This document shows positions 11,040 through 22,297 of a DNA stretch of 64,000 bases, one piece after another. The stretch is from NCBI GenBank assembly GCA_963555705.1, contig OY743169.1:51574124-51638123 (forward strand), in the 5' to 3' direction. This DNA is from Ligustrum vulgare. Its lineage: Eukaryota; Streptophyta; Magnoliopsida; Lamiales; Oleaceae. The position numbers and the translations under genes were made by a program. The notes below the pieces were generated by a model. It made no database searches. It was not told the DNA's origin and worked only from the letters and a program-made list of their open reading frames with translations. The first letter of the stretch is position 1; each line of letters starts with the position of its first letter.

Positions 11040-12980
11040 AGGAGCCGCCAATCTACTGGGCGATCTCATCTCTCATCTGCTCCTGGTTCTTCTCTAGCTC
11101 TTGGACATCATCCTTCAACCACTGAATGTCCACTTATGGAGCCTTCCCTTCGAAGTCTTCAATAACGGACTTGATGCCCATTATATAAAGCTCGGACTAT
11201 CTACACCTCTTTCTTAAGAGCTTGCTGAATCCACACTACACTTCTCCTTAGATCTTAGCTTTTCCTCAGCCAGGGCCTTTGCCTTCTTCGCCGTGGAAGC
11301 AAAGTCTTGGGCAGCATGGTGTATAAGCTTTTCCTCTTCCAAGGCAGTGAACTTATCCTGAACTTCCATTTTGAGCTACTTTTCCCTCTTCTTTGCTCTC
11401 TTCAGATGGGTAGTAGTCACATACATCTACATCGTAGCTCTAGTACTATTATGCAGTCATAGCGCATTCGAATGGGTTCATCTCTAGAGGATATTACCTT
11501 TTCCTCTTAGTCCAGGACTTGGAAGCAATCTTACAGAGTTGTTGCACCTCTGTGTACAAACTGGAGTAGAGTGAAGAGGAGCTGCTCTCGAAGAAATCCC
11601 TAAGAGATTTAGGCTTCTTCCTCTTTGTGGAAAAGAAGTCCACTTCCTTCTCTGTAGTATTTCCAAAGACGTGATCCTCATCTCGTTATACTGAGGTCGA
11701 AGAAGGTAGATCAAAGCACCCATGGCACAAGGTTGTCCGCTCGACCTTGGTGGAATTACATGTTGAGGTCTTATTACGACTAACTCTGGGATGACTGTAG
11801 TGGCCATTGCCTTTGAAGCTCTGGAAAAAGTCAATTCTTCAGTAGCAGGTGACTTCCTTTTTTCGCCCTTACTTGGGATAGTCGAAGAGTGATCTCAACA
11901 AAAGTCTTTCCTTCCCTGATTTTTGCAGCCCTTAGGTCCTTCATCGATTGTTTGCCTTTTCCTGTAAATCAAAAGTTTTAGCTATTAGTAAATGGACCAT
12001 AAAGAAACATAATTTATGAAAGTGACAACTTACTTTTCTTTTGAGGAGGAAGAAAGAACTCCAATTTTTTTAGAAAGGAGACCAGATTTGAATAAGTCCT
12101 CGTCGGTTATCAAGTACTTGTAGTCCCTCCTGACATCAACGTACTCTCTAGCATAGTTAGTCCTTTCCTTATACTCAACACTGCAATTTAATCTCTCATA
12201 ACCTACATAACAAGGGAAATTATTAAACTTAAAACTCAAGGGTTAAGGACTGAAAAGAATGGGAAATTTACTTACTCAAAGCTATGAAATTAGCATCAAT
12301 GCTTATTCCCATAGTTGGATCATTCTTAATGAATTACCAAGGGCCAGATACCAAGAACCAGTGGGTTTTCCACTTTTTGATAGAGTTTGAACAACCCTTT
12401 ATAAGGTTCCCCCTGTTTAGGACGAGCATTGGCATAATAGAAACCATCCCATCATGCTTAAAGTTGTATAGAGAGTGGAACCCTTCTACACTTAGCTCTC
12501 CAAAATTCAGCTCATCTCGGAGTACCATCATTCCTATCAAGGTCCTTCACCCATTTGGAGTCGTTGAAATGGAGCTATTCTCAAAGACTAGAGAAATTTC
12601 CTAATTATCGGAGAAAGAGATAATCCGAACTCGACTTCTAACATGTCCTTATTTACTAACATATGGCCTAATAGGGATCAAACGCCATGTCCTAATAAAG
12701 AGGAGTTGCAAGTGCAATCTCTTCTAGATACTATATTTTTCCTCCAACTCTTGAAATCCCCCTGAGTGACCACCGTCTCATATTTTTAGCCTCCCACTCT
12801 GACTCTCTTCGAAGATTATCAAAAATCTCCCTACCTATCTCGATTAAAATTGAGCCATACCCTACTACATCCCTCTGTGAGGCTAAAGTGACCCTCTCAT
12901 CGAAATTCACGACTATCAGTGGGGAAGCCCTTAGGGCCTCCCTAGGTTGCTCCCAAGAACTCATTTCTCTCACTCATACT
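11040..12980 (-). pseudogene. Decayed retroelement gag-like gene
   Basis: A series of minus-strand frames that read as one decayed protein. From 12973 downward: a SSWEQPREALRASPLIVVNF segment, then NRGNLIKGCSNSIKKWKTHWF (about 12334-12440), which resembles the KxWKxxFFFV block in plant 'gypsy-type transposon' N-terminal proteins. A charged segment with YVDVRRDYKYLITDEDLFKSG follows (12030-12239). Farther down, the minus strand around 11250-11400 reads as a lysine/glutamate-rich likely coiled coil (EEEKLIHHAAQDFASTAKKAK). Stops and frame changes separate the pieces. I cannot fix exon limits, and assignment rests on composition and one motif. Confidence 0.4.
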
Positions 12981-14673
12981 AACTTACCTCAGTAAAGCTC
13001 AAAAATCCCCAACAACACAACACAATCAAACACTAAACCTCAAAAAATGAGTGAAAAATTCATTGTAAAAATTGAAAGGAAAACTACCCAAAAAAGTGAA
13101 GAAACGCGTAGGGAAGAAGGGTTGTGGTGTGGATACTTGCGAAGACCTTGGGCCAAGCTCCAGACCTTAGGGGGTAGTTTTCGATATACTTATCAAATTA
13201 CAAGTCCATGTTCGAACTCGATTTATTTGTTGGGCCAAGCTCAAGCCTATTTATGTATGGTCTGCTTAACTCCCATTACATCCACTTCAGATACATGAAC
13301 TTCGACCTCATCTATATTCGAACTCACAATTCAGTACGGCGATCCCACCTTTAGTTTGGAGTATATCGAGATGAACTTCACTACGTTCTTTCAGAATAAC
13401 TCGGTATTCTCATGGTACTCGACATTTAGCAAGTGGATTTCCTTGAACCACCAAATATGGATAAAGCAGCAAGTCTCCCCAATGCCTTTGTAGAAAGTGA
13501 CGCGTGCAGAAAATCAGCATGGGTCACAAATTGAGGTCGCCATACCCCTGGTTAGGGGACCCACCAAAAGTCTAAAAATTGGCAACTAGTCATCATTAGT
13601 TATCTTGGAAATGATAAAAATATCTCTTTTTATTCACAATACACACTTAGTTTTTCCTATAAATAGAGGATTCATTTTAGTGAGTAAACATGAGAAAAAT
13701 GGGAGAACACTAAATTGCTCTCAAAGAACTATTGAGCTTTATTATTCTACAAACTTTCATTTGTTAATACACGAGAAAAATCAGAGTTCATTCTCTATCT
13801 TAGCTTTATTTTTCATATGAAACTCTTTGCCTAACCATTTCTCAATCTACTTTCTTAAATGAAGTTTATTAAGAGTTTAACACATGTCCCCATCATTTTT
13901 TGATGTCAACAACTTGCATGATATGCTAATCTGGTAAAACATAATTAATTTCTACCTTATCTGCCTCCTATGTCTTCTCGAGCCTCTATGAATGATTTGA
14001 TATATAATTTTATTCTCCCTTTTATCATGTATCTTAGTCAAATTATTCGTAACAAAAACACCCATCACCACCATGATTCTTGAAAGATATTTGATATGCA
14101 TACATATTGGATTGTTGATTGTTCGAGAATTTCCTTTTAACATATCGAATTTATCAACTGTTATGTTGATGCTTTGTGGCAACCTGCATTCTTGCAAAAC
14201 CTTATGTTCCATTCTTCTCCTCCTCCCAAAAGCTATACAAATTACCAAAAATGTTAGGACTTCGACAATTTGAAAGACGATGAATACTACATTTTTCCCA
14301 TGTCATTATGTTATATTTCACTTTTTTAATGTGACTTTAATCTTTAATAAAAGAATTGAGAAATAGTATACATTGAAGACGACAAACGTAATTCTATATG
14401 TGTTTTAAATTTGAAAGATCATACATCGTCAAACACAAAAATGGTGATAAAGTGCACTGATTAGATGAGAAACGGTGAAATTTGTACAAGAAAATGGGAG
14501 GATTTATGTACAACATTTGTGACATGGATAATTACAAAAAATGTCCTAACTTAAAGCACTCTTTCAATGCTTGGGTAACATGCATATGCATAGTGCCTTC
14601 TTTTAAGTGAAACATAAGAAGTGATGCTTCATATGATCATAAACAGATAGTGGGTGAAAACATGAGAATTCAT
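12981..14673. other. Noncoding, unassigned
   Basis: Noncoding spacer. The part up to about 13570 may be the 5' LTR or leader of the minus-strand gag-like relic. Open frames of 70-98 codons here (for example 13952-14248 on the minus strand) show no domain and low-complexity composition. Confidence 0.4.
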
Positions 14674-14683
14674 TAATTATTAA

Positions 14684-14787
14684 GGGTGATGCTACAGGGA
14701 GAAGGACCTATCCAGACATACAGGTCCCTTACTATAGCGCTACAGTGAGGAACCAGTTTGGACAGGTCCTGTCCAAATAGCATTACC
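14684..14787. mobile_element. Short MITE with 10-bp target duplication
   Basis: A 104-bp element bounded by GGGTGATGCTA at the left and TAGCATTACC at the right (inverted with one mismatch over 10 bp). The 10-mer TAATTATTAA lies immediately outside both ends (14674-14683 and 14788-14797). A 9-11-bp duplication is typical of Mutator-like elements. It is noncoding and relatively GC-rich, with two more inverted GGACCTGTCC-like segments inside, giving strong hairpin potential. Confidence 0.75.
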
Positions 14788-15048
14788 TAATTATTAATGC
14801 ATCGAGAAATCATACAATTGGCACTAATATTTAATTTCGAGCAATGAGGCCATTCAACTTTATTTGGTGCTAACGTTATCACTCTATCTATCTTCATCAG
14901 TCTAACTATTGTAATATGTTGTCATGGATGCTAAACTAATAGAAGAATGACGTAGTCATTTGTTCGCCTAAACCTCAAGTACGTGTTTGTATCGTTACAA
15001 GTAATAAAGTGGATTAAAGTCCAAATATAATTCCATTATAGAATAATT

Positions 15049-16173
15049 TGTTAGGTTTTGATGTAATTGACAATCTCATAAACAAAAGGACTGTTTACAA
15101 AATCATAATTATACTCGAGTATTGTAGTTGAGTTTGGACTTAAGAAGATTAAAGAAGTATTCAAGAAGACTTGTGATGTAATTAGAAATCAAAGGAGAAT
15201 CAAAACAAAACCCACAAGGATTATGACTTAGGTTTTTAGTCAGAGTTTGAGACCCAGCTATTGTATAGAAAACATTTGAATTTGGAAATTGTTATTTATG
15301 GAAGAATGTAGCCATTTGAGTTAGATTTTGAAAGCATTTTGAATCACCTCAATTGAACATCAAGAGAGAAAGTTATGACCATGCTAATGGTGGCTAGATT
15401 ATCGCTCAAGCAGTTCAGCAAACCAAAAACGCTTGAATTGTGCTCTATAGGCGCTTTAGTAACCTTGCTATTTGGAGAATTCACATTTCACGATTTTATC
15501 CTTTTTACAATCTCATATGATCTCAAAAACTTCATATTATATATACTCAAGCCCTATTTCATTTTTTTAGGTGGTTGGTCATTATATTTTATAGATATTA
15601 CGTTATATCAATCTTTTGATCCATTATTTGATTTCAAAGATCAATCAAAACAATATTTTGATTATTCAAAATTGGCATTCATAAAATATCAAGTCCAAAA
15701 TCCTTTACCAATAAGCCTTCAGAGATTTGGAGTTCAGGAGAGGTCGTTAGAGTTTCAGTTGAAGAATAACAAAGTTCGTTATTGCCAATCCACACGGGGA
15801 GAAAAGAGCCCAAAGTTGCTAGAAAGTGCAAGAAGCGAAAGCGGAGAGGGTGTTCAATGATTTACAAGTTGGGGTCAAAGTCAACTAAGGGGTTAGTAGT
15901 GTTTGAATCAATTTCTGTAAGTCATATCTTTTTTAATGAATTTTACTAGCACGTTTATCTAGAGATTATTTTCCTGTAAAGTATTCTTCAACGTTTTTCC
16001 TTTGCAACCATATTTGGTGTTAGTTACTTTCTTGTAATTATTGAAAAATTAATTATTTGATTGCTAGAAAATTAATTTACAAACTTTCACCTTAATTTAA
16101 TTTAATTTATGGTTCTGCACATTACACCTATTCAGCCCATCTAGGTGTAGTTGGATCAATACAAGTTATTTCA
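15049..16173 (+). mobile_element. Probable solo LTR (Copia-like)
   Basis: The 1125-bp segment starts TGTTAGGTTTTGATG and ends TTTCA, with the 5-mer TAATT on both sides (15044-15048 and 16174-16178). The start resembles the TGTT..TTTTGATG opening of plant Copia (SIRE-like) LTRs. The end region has CACCTATTCAGCCCATCTAGGTG-like sequence, matching the 'cacc..attcacccc..ctctaggtg' block near the 3' end of such LTRs. No second copy or internal region is present, so it is best read as a recombined solo LTR. A 161-codon frame inside (15375-15860) has no protein signature. Confidence 0.6.
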
Positions 16174-16178
16174 TAATT

Positions 16179-17519
16179 AATCACAATCAATTTATCGTAA
16201 TTCTATCTTCAAACTAAACTAATGTGGTTACCAATTGATGACTGAACAATTGAATTAAAAACTAAAATTTATATTACATCTAACACAATCAACCCGTGAA
16301 GACATTTTGGAAGATTTACAAGAATAATTAGTTAGAAATTTCAATTTCACGTAGATTAGTTAACATTCATTTAATTCAATATACTAGAGGCCCTCTTTAT
16401 GCGTGACAACCGAATTAAACAATTTGACGAAGTGTTCTCTCTCAAGTAAAACTATCCATGTTTGTATGCCTAAATTTACCACATCTCTATGTGAAACTTA
16501 AAGGAAATAATAGAGAATAAGAATCAAAATCGAAGGCCCGTGTTTACACGGTTTCCTTAAAGGGGTCTTTGGAGTGATACCTCACATTGTAACCTGAATT
16601 GGACATATGTAAGTTGGTTTCTGGGAAAATGAAAAATAGTATAAAAAAAAATAAAAATTTGCATATATGCCTTAGTTACGTGAAGCTTGGGAGATAAGGC
16701 ATGTAACCTGTAATTTAGGAGTCTCAGTTAATGCAATCAAAATTAGTAACTGAAAATCTATAGCATGATTCTCTCCAAAAATGGACTGAAACTGCTCCAT
16801 CAAAAACACGGTAAGTATCACTGTAGATTAACAAAATACCAATCTCTGTTATTAATCTTGATCGTATTCTCTGACTAACATTGATAAACTCAGTAACCAT
16901 CATCAGAAAGGTGGAGTAAGTTATTTCATCCGCTAAGTGCCAAGTTCGATTATCAACTTCAAATTTCGTCATCAGCTGTGGAAGGTAATTTTCTTCAATC
17001 TGATACCATTTTTTAAATAGTTACTTTGTCTTTCTTCTTGGTAAACTTCAGCGAACTCAAGACTATATTAATCTTCTAGGGCATTCTATTGGTTGCCATT
17101 TGCCACTGTATTCTAATATCATGCATATGTACGTGTAAAATATTGAGAATGGATTTCAGAAAAACCAGATTGCTCTACATAATATTAGAAGACACTACTC
17201 TCTACTGATTTAAAATTCTGAATAAGTGAGCTTTTCATATTTAGCTTTTGGTTAATGATTAGTTTATCCCATTTTTTTGTCAGAACTATCCTAAAAAAAT
17301 AGTAACATCTTTAGGGAAAAAAATAATTAAAATTTGATATCCCTCCATAGTCTACATTGTTAATCATATTGAATGTTTCACACAGCAGTTTCAACAATAA
17401 TTCAACGTCTCTAAAAGTAATTAATAATCAGAAATGATTTGGTAATATCGGTAATGGAAATTTGATCATTCTAATAAATAATATATCTTGAAACTTTGAA
17501 ATGATCATTGGACAGAGAA
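16179..17519. other. 5' flank of the MULE transposase
   Basis: Noncoding. It should contain the promoter and outer terminus of the Mutator-like element whose transposase begins near 17520. I did not find a terminal inverted repeat matching the sequence around 40.4-41.2 kb, nor a 9-bp duplication. Confidence 0.4.
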
Positions 17520-19542
17520 ATGGGATCAGTTACAGTCTTTGTTTATTTCGATGGGGAATGGGATTAATGTTCCAACTTTTATGGGTATACTGTGTTTGGG
17601 TTGATAGTGCCTCTGGACTCCTCATTTGAAAGTCTTATCGGATTGATTGCTCAACGGATAGACAAAGAACCAGTGAAACACAATTACATTATGCATTATT
17701 AGACGAAGTTGCAGGGCAATACGGTACGTATATCAGATGATTATTCGTTGAGCTTTTATCTAGAGTTGAAAAGGGGTGAAACTGATAAAGATATTTATCC
17801 CCTGTGTTGCTGAACAAACTGATGCCTGTATTGTTGAACAAACTGAGACAGATATTGATGCTTTGCATTCACTTGCATTGGTTCAGCCATCCTCTGTTTT
17901 AGGTGAGCATTTTAGTTTGGACTTGATGGATAACAATCCGACCGTGGAAGAAATGGGTAATGAGCTTGCAGATTACATAAAAGTCCCCGCTGAGGACAAA
18001 GTTGAAGATTTGAACATGGTGATAACACGGCCCAAAACTAACGAGTTTGCGGTTGGCAAAGTTTTCAGGAACAAGGAGCTTCTAATCACCACAATCAGTT
18101 TATTTGCAATCAAAAAAAGATTTCAGTTCGTTGTGAAGAAATCTGATACAAAAACATACACAATAAAAAGCGCTGAAGAATGTTGTGACTGGAAACTTCG
18201 AGCATCAGTTAGTGGTTTTTTGGGGAACTTCAAGATAAGATGGACCATGTACACAAATGTTCTGTTGGCACTGTTTTGGGGATTCACCTGCAGGCCAGTA
18301 CATTAGTGATTGCTAATTGTATAAAGTACAGGTTCCTATCATCTAGGAGAATATATACGCCTAGAGACATAATGCAGGACATCCAAGAAACATATGGCAT
18401 AACAATAAGCTATAATAAAGCATGGAGATCTCGAGAATGTGCAATAGAAATGATTAGAGGCAACAAAGATGATTCATATGGAAATCTTCCATCTTACATG
18501 CTTATGATTAAAAATGCGAACCCAAGATCATATACAATGATAGAAACTGATGATGAGAACAGGTTTTTGTTCAGTTTTGTGGCTTTGGGTGCATCAATTG
18601 CAGGATGGATGCATTGCAAACCAGTAATCGTAGTTGACGGTACTTTTTTAACAAATAAGTATGGAGGTACACTTTTCACAGCATGCACACAGGATGCTAA
18701 TAATAACATATTCATCCTTGCATTTGGGGTTGGTGATGGAGAGAATAATAATGCATGGGAATGGTTCTTGTTAAGAGTTTGAGAAGCATTTGGGAATCGA
18801 GATGAGTTGTGTATTGTGTCTGACCGTCATAGAAGCATAGCGAATGCAGTTGAGAAGGTGTTCCCGGAAGCTTTGCATGGAGTGTGTACATTTCATTTGC
18901 TCCAGAATATAAAGAAAGAATATGGTAAGAAAGTGAAGGGTATTAGATTACCTTTTATTGCGGCAGCAAGGGCCTACAAGAAACCTGAATTTGAGACACA
19001 CATGAGGAGGATAGATGCAATCAACGAGCACGTTAGGGGTTACTTGGTATGCATCATCAGTGTGATATTATGTTATGTGTGCTTAATTTTTGTGAAGAAA
19101 TAATATTTATGAGCTATATTGGATGCAGGAAGGTGTTGGATACGAGAAGTGGTCACGTGCCCACATGACAACAAACAGGTACTCAACCATGACGTCTAAT
19201 ATTGTAGAGTCAGTTAACTCAGCAATCAAACATTCAAAGAATTTCCCAATTGAAGCATTATTTGAGTGCTTGCGGAGCACCATTCATAAGTGGTTCTTCC
19301 AAAATCTAAGTGACGCAATGTCAACTTTCACGCACTTATCAACTCGCTATAATGCTATTTTGAACGAGAAGATGAAACTTTCAAAGCACATGCAGGTTAG
19401 ACATCTAACCCTTGTACAACAAAAGCCGTAAAAAAATCTCCTTCATTATTAATGATAATGTAATCATAATGTTACATAGGTACATCCATCAAGTGACGTT
19501 CTATACCAAGTCAACGATGGGATAACTCCGTACGTAGTTAAC

Positions 19543-21323
19543 TGTTAACCCAAGAGTAAACTAACCAAGAGGGGGGTGAATTGATTTATAAAACTTTTTC
19601 GATAAATAATCTCAAACTTAAAAACCAATGGGTACAAGTATGAGCATTTAGTGTTACAAGTAACTAAACTAACAATGTAGTGTGCTATATATGTGTAAAC
19701 TTAATTGATAAAGAAAGTATAGCACTTAGATATAGTGTTGCACAATATAAATTGATAGAATAGAGTAAGTGCAATGTAAGTAAGTAAAAGGGATAAGAGA
19801 ATGCAAACGCGATTTATGGAGGTTCAATCAACCAACGTGATCTACGTCCCCCGTTACCGAGCTCTCCGTCACGAGCAAGGCCAAATCCACTATATTGATA
19901 ACTTACAACAAGGAGTATCGAATCCTTAGGTGACTTTACAACAAGGAGCACCTATCCTTTACAATCGAGTTTTCACAAGGCTCTCGAAACCAACAATCGA
20001 GTTTTCACAAGGCTCTCGAAACCACAAGATATAATGAATTGAATTTACAATTGAAATAACTCTCTTGACAAATGATATACTCAAATTAAGTACCGAGAGA
20101 GTTAGGCTAACACTTCAATAGATAGCAATGAATTAAGCTCGAGTGTTAGAGAAAAACTTTGATGCAAATGCTAATGAAAAGTTCAATGCAATCAAACAAA
20201 GTTTTTCAAATGATCTCTTGTTAAAATATTGAATCAAATTAAGTACCAAGAGATGCCACACTTGAATAATTAACAATAAGTTAAGCTCAAAGTGTTTAGG
20301 CAATGGAACTTTGATGAATCAAATGATAATGAAAGATGTAGCACAAATAATCAAAGTTCCTTAATTGGAATTTCTCTCTTTTAAAAGATTTAAACAAGTT
20401 TAGAACAAAGAGAGACTTACACTTCAATTCCAATATAGTGTGAAGATGTTGAAGAAGTTTAAACAATATAAAACCAAGAATCTTCACAAAACTTTCTTCC
20501 AAAAACTTTGATGAATTTGATAAAACAAAGTTTAGATCAATCAAAGTTTTATAATAAAAATAGATGAATATAAACCAAGTAAGAACAATGAATTTTCACA
20601 AGAAAGTTTGTATAAAATCTTTTCTATGTTGTTCAAATTGAATGTAAATGAGATGGCTATTTATAGATCAAGAATTTGAGCTGCAGCCAGTTTCGGTCGA
20701 CCGGTTCACACTTTCGGTCGACCAAAAGTTTAAAAAATTTAGCCGTTACATTTTAGCCGTTGAACTTTCTGTTGAGCAGATGTTTCGGTCTACCAGAGTT
20801 TCGGTCGATAAAATACATTTTCGGTCGACCGAAAATGGAAGAAATTTGAGTTTTTATTTTTATATCAAAAAGTTTATTTTTCCAAAAACAATTTCATGTT
20901 ATGATTTGAAAAATCATTTTTATGCAAGTGACGAATTTTCATGTAAGTTTCTTGATGCATAAAAATCATTTTCGAGCTCGTTGAATTTCATCGCTAAAGA
21001 TTGAGAGTGTTATACCTTTACATAGGTTAAATCAACTCTTGAACTTGAACTCTAACCTTGTATGCTTGAATTCTTGATCTTCATGTCATGCTTTTCAACT
21101 TCAATTTTGATCTTTGAATATCTTCAATTCTTTCATGATCTTCTTTGCGTCTCATGTGCTTGATCACATAGTTTTGATTTATATCTTTTAGAGACGATTT
21201 GAACATAGAGTGCTTTGAGTATTTATCATTACATGAAACACTTGAAGCACACTAGTTAATAACACAATATATTCTTCTTTGTTATGATCAAAACAATAAG
21301 GTTAAGTTAACCATAGGTCAACA
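19543..21323 (-). mobile_element. Copia-type solo LTR copy 2 in MULE exon
   Basis: A 1781-bp LTR inserted in the transposase coding sequence. On the plus strand it starts TGTTAACCCAAGAG and ends ATAGGTCAACA. TTAAC is duplicated on both sides (19538-19542 and 21324-21328). On the minus strand it starts TGTTGACCTATGG with TTGTTTTGATCATAAC shortly after, the usual opening of plant SIRE/Maximus-like Copia LTRs. No primer site, polypurine tract or internal region accompanies it, so it is a solo LTR. Taking out the LTR and one TTAAC gives an uninterrupted exon (..YVVN then MDEK..). It contains a duplicated CGAGTTTTCACAAGGCTCTC block near 19970-20020. Confidence 0.9.
20686..20836. repeat. Clustered TTTCGGTCGACC motif
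   Basis: Five copies or near-copies of TTTCGGTCGACC within about 150 bp inside the solo LTR (CAGTTTCGGTCGACCGG, ACTTTCGGTCGACC, GTTTCGGTCTACC, GTTTCGGTCGATA, TTTTCGGTCGACCG). GGTCGACC is itself palindromic. The older copy at 8450-10988 keeps only decayed traces (TGTGGTCGACC, GTGATCGAC) around 9400-9485. Confidence 0.8.
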
Positions 21324-21866
21324 TTAACATGGATGAGAAAACATGTTCTTGTAGGAAGTTTCAACTAGACCATTTACCCTGTCCACATGCAATTGTTGTG
21401 ATATCATATCGAAGCTACTCACGGGTGGATTACTGTTCATCATACTTTACCAAGGATAAATACATTGAGGCTTATCAAGGAACTATATATGCATTGGAAA
21501 ACAAGGATGAATGGTATATACCAGAAGCAATTAAGCAAAGGTTAGTACTTCCTCCAGAATCAAAGAGAGGCCCTGGTAGACCCAAGGAGGTGAGATACAA
21601 ATCTTCGTTGGAGTACAAGAATACTTCCCGTTGTGGGAGATGTGATAGCTATGGACACAATAGTAGGACATGTAGCAATCCAGAACCATTGAAGGAAAGG
21701 TGTAACAAGAAGCGAAAGAAAGGTGCTACTAGTGTGATCGAGTTTGTGAGTTATACTTTTTTGCTTAAGAATTAATCCGAAAATTGAAATTCAAATTACA
21801 TTTTGATCTGATTTATTATGGTATTGGCAGGTGGATGTTGTGCGTGATGAAGATTTAACGCAATGA

Positions 21867-22292
21867 GGAGTTAGACAAATTAGTAAAATTGGACGAAACT
21901 TGGTGAATCTCCACATTTAGAATTTTATTTTCATCTGTTACCAAAAACGTGTCCTTTATTTTTATTGGATATTAGGTAGGAAAATAGATGTTGGATCATG
22001 TTTTCTTTTTATTTTTATTTAATTACATTTATATGTAATGATGACTGATGGATATGATACTGGATTTTAGAGCAAGATTATAAAATCCAAAAGTATTGAT
22101 GTTATTGTAGATAATATGCTGGTGTCATGTTTTTAATTTTACAGGATGTATTGATTTGTGCAAACATTCTCTGATACAGGTTGGTAATCTGTGTGGAATA
22201 TTTTAAAGTAGAATGCTGGAAAAATCAGCAAAGCAACATACTGATTGCACATTCATGATTGGTTCAGCATATCCATTTACTTATTTGATTTG
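21867..22292. other. 3' flank of MULE transposase
   Basis: Noncoding spacer between the transposase stop and LARD-1. With LARD-1 removed it continues at 31966, forming a spacer of roughly 1.8 kb between the two convergent MULE genes. Confidence 0.6.
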
Positions 22293-22297
22293 ACAAT

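Larger units (their letters stand above)
17520..21866 (+). pseudogene. Mutator-like (mudrA) transposase, multiply broken
   Basis: Transposase of a Mutator-like element. Parts in order: an N-terminal PB1-like segment (SVTVFVYFDGEW from 17520; later IVPLDSSFESLIG); the MuDR DNA-binding region near 18040-18210 (AVGKVFRNKELL, CCDWKLRASV); the MULE DDE domain near 18600-19000 (VVDGTFL with the first Asp, then VSDRHRS with the second, and CTFHLLQNI); a SWIM zinc finger at 21338-21395 (CSCRKFQLDHLPCPHA); and a C-terminal CCHC knuckle (CGRCDSYGHNSRTC). Introns I infer are 19047-19128, 19396-19479 and 21746-21830; all have GT..AG ends and keep frame. Defects: TAA at 17565, frameshifts around 17700 and 18235, TGA at 18780, and a 1.78-kb solo LTR in the third exon. 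No intact product is possible. Confidence 0.9.

Noticed and set aside
13952..14248. 98-codon minus-strand frame
   Set aside because: No domain, no neighbouring gene, overlapped by an equally long frame on the other strand.
15375..15860. 161-codon open frame
   Set aside because: Lies inside a probable solo LTR, ends in low-complexity sequence and shows no recognisable domain.
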